Source of the DNA: Rudaea sp.
GTDB taxonomy: Bacteria; Pseudomonadota; Gammaproteobacteria; Xanthomonadales; Rhodanobacteraceae
Length of the DNA: 6,515 bases
Direction: 5' to 3'
Assembly: GCA_025934455.1 (NCBI GenBank)
Contig: JAICYA010000119.1
Span: forward strand, 1-6,515
Shown here piece by piece: positions 5,470-6,515 of this stretch. The position numbers and the translations under genes are program-made. How positions within the stretch are numbered: position 1 is the first letter of the stretch; each line of letters begins with the position of its first letter. The notes below the pieces were generated by a model. The model had not been told where the DNA came from. It saw only the letters and a program-made list of their open reading frames with translations, and did not search any database.

Positions 5470-5813
5470 GCACGGCAGCCATTCCGCCCGAACATGCGGC
5501 CATCCTGCGCGTGATCCGTTTGATTCCGCGCGGGCGCGTGACGAGCTATGGCGAAATCGCCGCACGCGCCGGCATGCCGCGGCACGCACGCCTGGTCGGC
5601 CGCATCCTCGGCGAGTACTCCGCGCTGAAACTGCCGTGGCAGCGCGTGCTGCGCGCCGACGGGCGCATCGCGTTTCCAGCCGGCAGCCGCGGCCATCGCG
5701 AGCAGCGGGCATTGCTGGTCGACGAGGGCGTGGTAGTGCGCAACGGTCGCGTCGATCTTTCGCGCTTCGGCTGGCAGCGCGATCTGGATGCCGAACTGTG
5801 GGCACCTAAATGA
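5460..5813 (+). CDS. Alkyltransferase-like (ATL) DNA-lesion-binding protein of the MGMT family
   Basis: 117 aa from the ATG at 5460; a GTG two codons upstream (5454) is also possible. The protein is just the DNA-binding domain of O6-alkylguanine-DNA alkyltransferases: IPRGRVTSYGEIAARAGMP (22-40, conserved Y30), ARLVGRIL (43-50, R44 at the place of the nucleotide-flipping arginine finger) and LPWQRVLRADGRIAF (58-72). The cysteine of the PCHR active site is replaced by W60 and the histidine by Q61, so alkyl transfer is impossible. ATL proteins instead bind O6-alkylguanine and flag it for nucleotide-excision repair. Most ATLs I know read PWHR, so PWQR is a variant. There is no Shine-Dalgarno sequence and the upstream gap is only 46 bp, so the mRNA is probably leaderless or nearly so. 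The rhomboid gene follows after 18 bp, suggesting an operon without an obvious functional link. Confidence 0.87.
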   Translation: MKSGTAAIPPEHAAILRVIRLIPRGRVTSYGEIAARAGMPRHARLVGRILGEYSALKLPWQRVLRADGRIAFPAGSRGHREQRALLVDEGVVVRNGRVDLSRFGWQRDLDAELWAPK

Positions 5814-5831
5814 CCAAGGAGTGTTTCTGAC

Positions 5832-6467
5832 ATGCCGAATTTGCCGCCCGTCACCCGCGCCCTGCTGGTCGCCAATATCGCGATTTTCCTTTTGCAGATG
5901 GCCGGCGCCGACGCCACGATAGTCGCGCATTTCGCCCTGTGGCCGCTCGGCCAGCAGCAGCTTGCGCGCATGGCCGACGGCAGCGTCATCGCGCTCGGCT
6001 TCGAACCATGGCAACTCATCACCTACAGTTTCCTGCACGGTGGCGTGCCGCACATCGCGTTCAACATGCTCGCATTGTGGATGTTCGGCGGACCGGTCGA
6101 AAACGCGCTCGGCGCGCGCCGGTATACATTTTATTATTTTGCCTGCGTGCTCGGCGCGGCATTCGCGCAGTTGGCGACGATCGCATTGTTCTCGCCGCAG
6201 GATTTCTATCCGACCATTGGCGCCTCGGGCGGCGTTTTCGGACTGCTGCTCGCCTTCGCCGTGTTGTATCCGCAGGCGAAGGTTTTCTTTTTCCTCATTC
6301 CGATACCGATTCCCGCGCGCATCGCCGTGGTCGGCTACATGATCCTCGAGCTTTATCTCGGTGTGACCGGCACGCAGGCGGGCATCGCGCACTTCGCGCA
6401 CCTGGGCGGTGCCGTGGTGGGCTTCGGCTTGATCCAGTATTGGCGGGGCAGGGCGCGCAGGCGTTGA
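5832..6467 (+). CDS. Rhomboid-family intramembrane serine protease
   Basis: 211 aa, the usual size for a minimal six-helix bacterial rhomboid without an extra cytoplasmic domain. All active-site elements are present: HGGVPHIAFNMLALWMFGG (69-87) with H74 and oxyanion-hole N78; GASGGVFGLL (130-139) with nucleophile S132; and AHFAHLGGAVVG (186-197) with catalytic H190. PVENALGARRY (88-98) matches the family's post-helix-2 motif. Hydrophobic segments lie at about 10-25, 60-86, 100-120, 131-147, 151-172 and 184-203, and the Arg-rich tail is likely cytoplasmic. Rhomboids cleave transmembrane segments of other membrane proteins; the substrate here is unknown. AGGAG (5817-5821) lies 10 nt before the ATG, a slightly long spacing. 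Codons 98-103 are an unusual run of A/T-ending codons. Transcription ends at the strong hairpin 13 bp downstream. Confidence 0.93.
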   Translation: MPNLPPVTRALLVANIAIFLLQMAGADATIVAHFALWPLGQQQLARMADGSVIALGFEPWQLITYSFLHGGVPHIAFNMLALWMFGGPVENALGARRYTFYYFACVLGAAFAQLATIALFSPQDFYPTIGASGGVFGLLLAFAVLYPQAKVFFFLIPIPIPARIAVVGYMILELYLGVTGTQAGIAHFAHLGGAVVGFGLIQYWRGRARRR

Positions 6468-6479
6468 TGCTGCACCAAT

Positions 6480-6511
6480 GAAAACGCCGCGGAAACCGCG
6501 GCGTTTTCGTT
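6480..6511. terminator. Intrinsic bidirectional terminator after the rhomboid gene
   Basis: A perfect 13-bp inverted repeat, GAAAACGCCGCGG (6480-6492), loop AAA, CCGCGGCGTTTTC (6496-6508), has a GC core and flanking A- and T-tracts, followed by GTTT. The A-tract upstream makes it work as a T-tract on the other strand, so it probably also terminates a gene converging from the right of the window. Confidence 0.92.
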
Positions 6512-6515
6512 TCAC

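Noticed and set aside
5466..6515. Minus-strand open frame of 349 codons opposite ATL and rhomboid
   Set aside because: It runs through the terminator and two genes with intact catalytic motifs; composition is that of a GC-rich antisense frame.

Overview
The window reads as ordinary chromosomal core sequence from a GC-rich gammaproteobacterium. The protein set, the suhB/trmJ divergent pair known from E. coli, the strong G/C bias at third codon positions and the short or absent mRNA leaders suggest the Xanthomonadales (Lysobacter/Rhodanobacter/Xanthomonas-type). That placement is inference from style and synteny, not from a marker gene. Coding density is very high and no intergenic gap exceeds 140 bp. 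I see no mobile element, CRISPR array, tRNA or rRNA.

Layout. (1) Bases 1-50 are the last codons of an unidentified plus-strand gene, convergent with suhB. (2) suhB (minus, 61-861) and trmJ (plus, 990-1757) diverge from a 128-bp region with an extended -10 element for each. trmJ looks leaderless. suhB has a leader of about 53 nt with a 5'-terminal hairpin and a boxA-like GTTCTTT before the Shine-Dalgarno sequence. (3) A CNNM/CBS/CorC_HlyC membrane protein (minus, 1762-3081) ends 4 bp from trmJ; the two stop codons lie in the arms of one small palindrome. (4) Divergent from it is a two-gene phosphate-uptake operon: a DUF47 PhoU-like protein (3220-3849) and a Pit phosphate permease (GTG start, 3859-4989), with the first gene's stop codon overlapping the second gene's ribosome binding site. 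(5) A conserved-looking protein of unknown function (minus, 5006-5413) faces pit and diverges, across 46 bp, from (6) an alkyltransferase-like DNA-lesion-binding protein (plus, 5460-5813), followed after 18 bp by a rhomboid intramembrane protease (5832-6467). (7) A strong, symmetric intrinsic terminator closes the window.

Functional picture: RNA-centred housekeeping (SuhB with Nus-type antitermination, TrmJ tRNA methylation), membrane ion/polyamine homeostasis (CNNM), phosphate import (DUF47-Pit), alkylation-damage recognition (ATL) and membrane proteolysis (rhomboid). No novel multi-gene system is evident. The most interesting signals are regulatory: the suhB leader, the leaderless trmJ start, a possible PHO box over the DUF47-pit promoter, and the altered PWQR active-site motif of the ATL protein.
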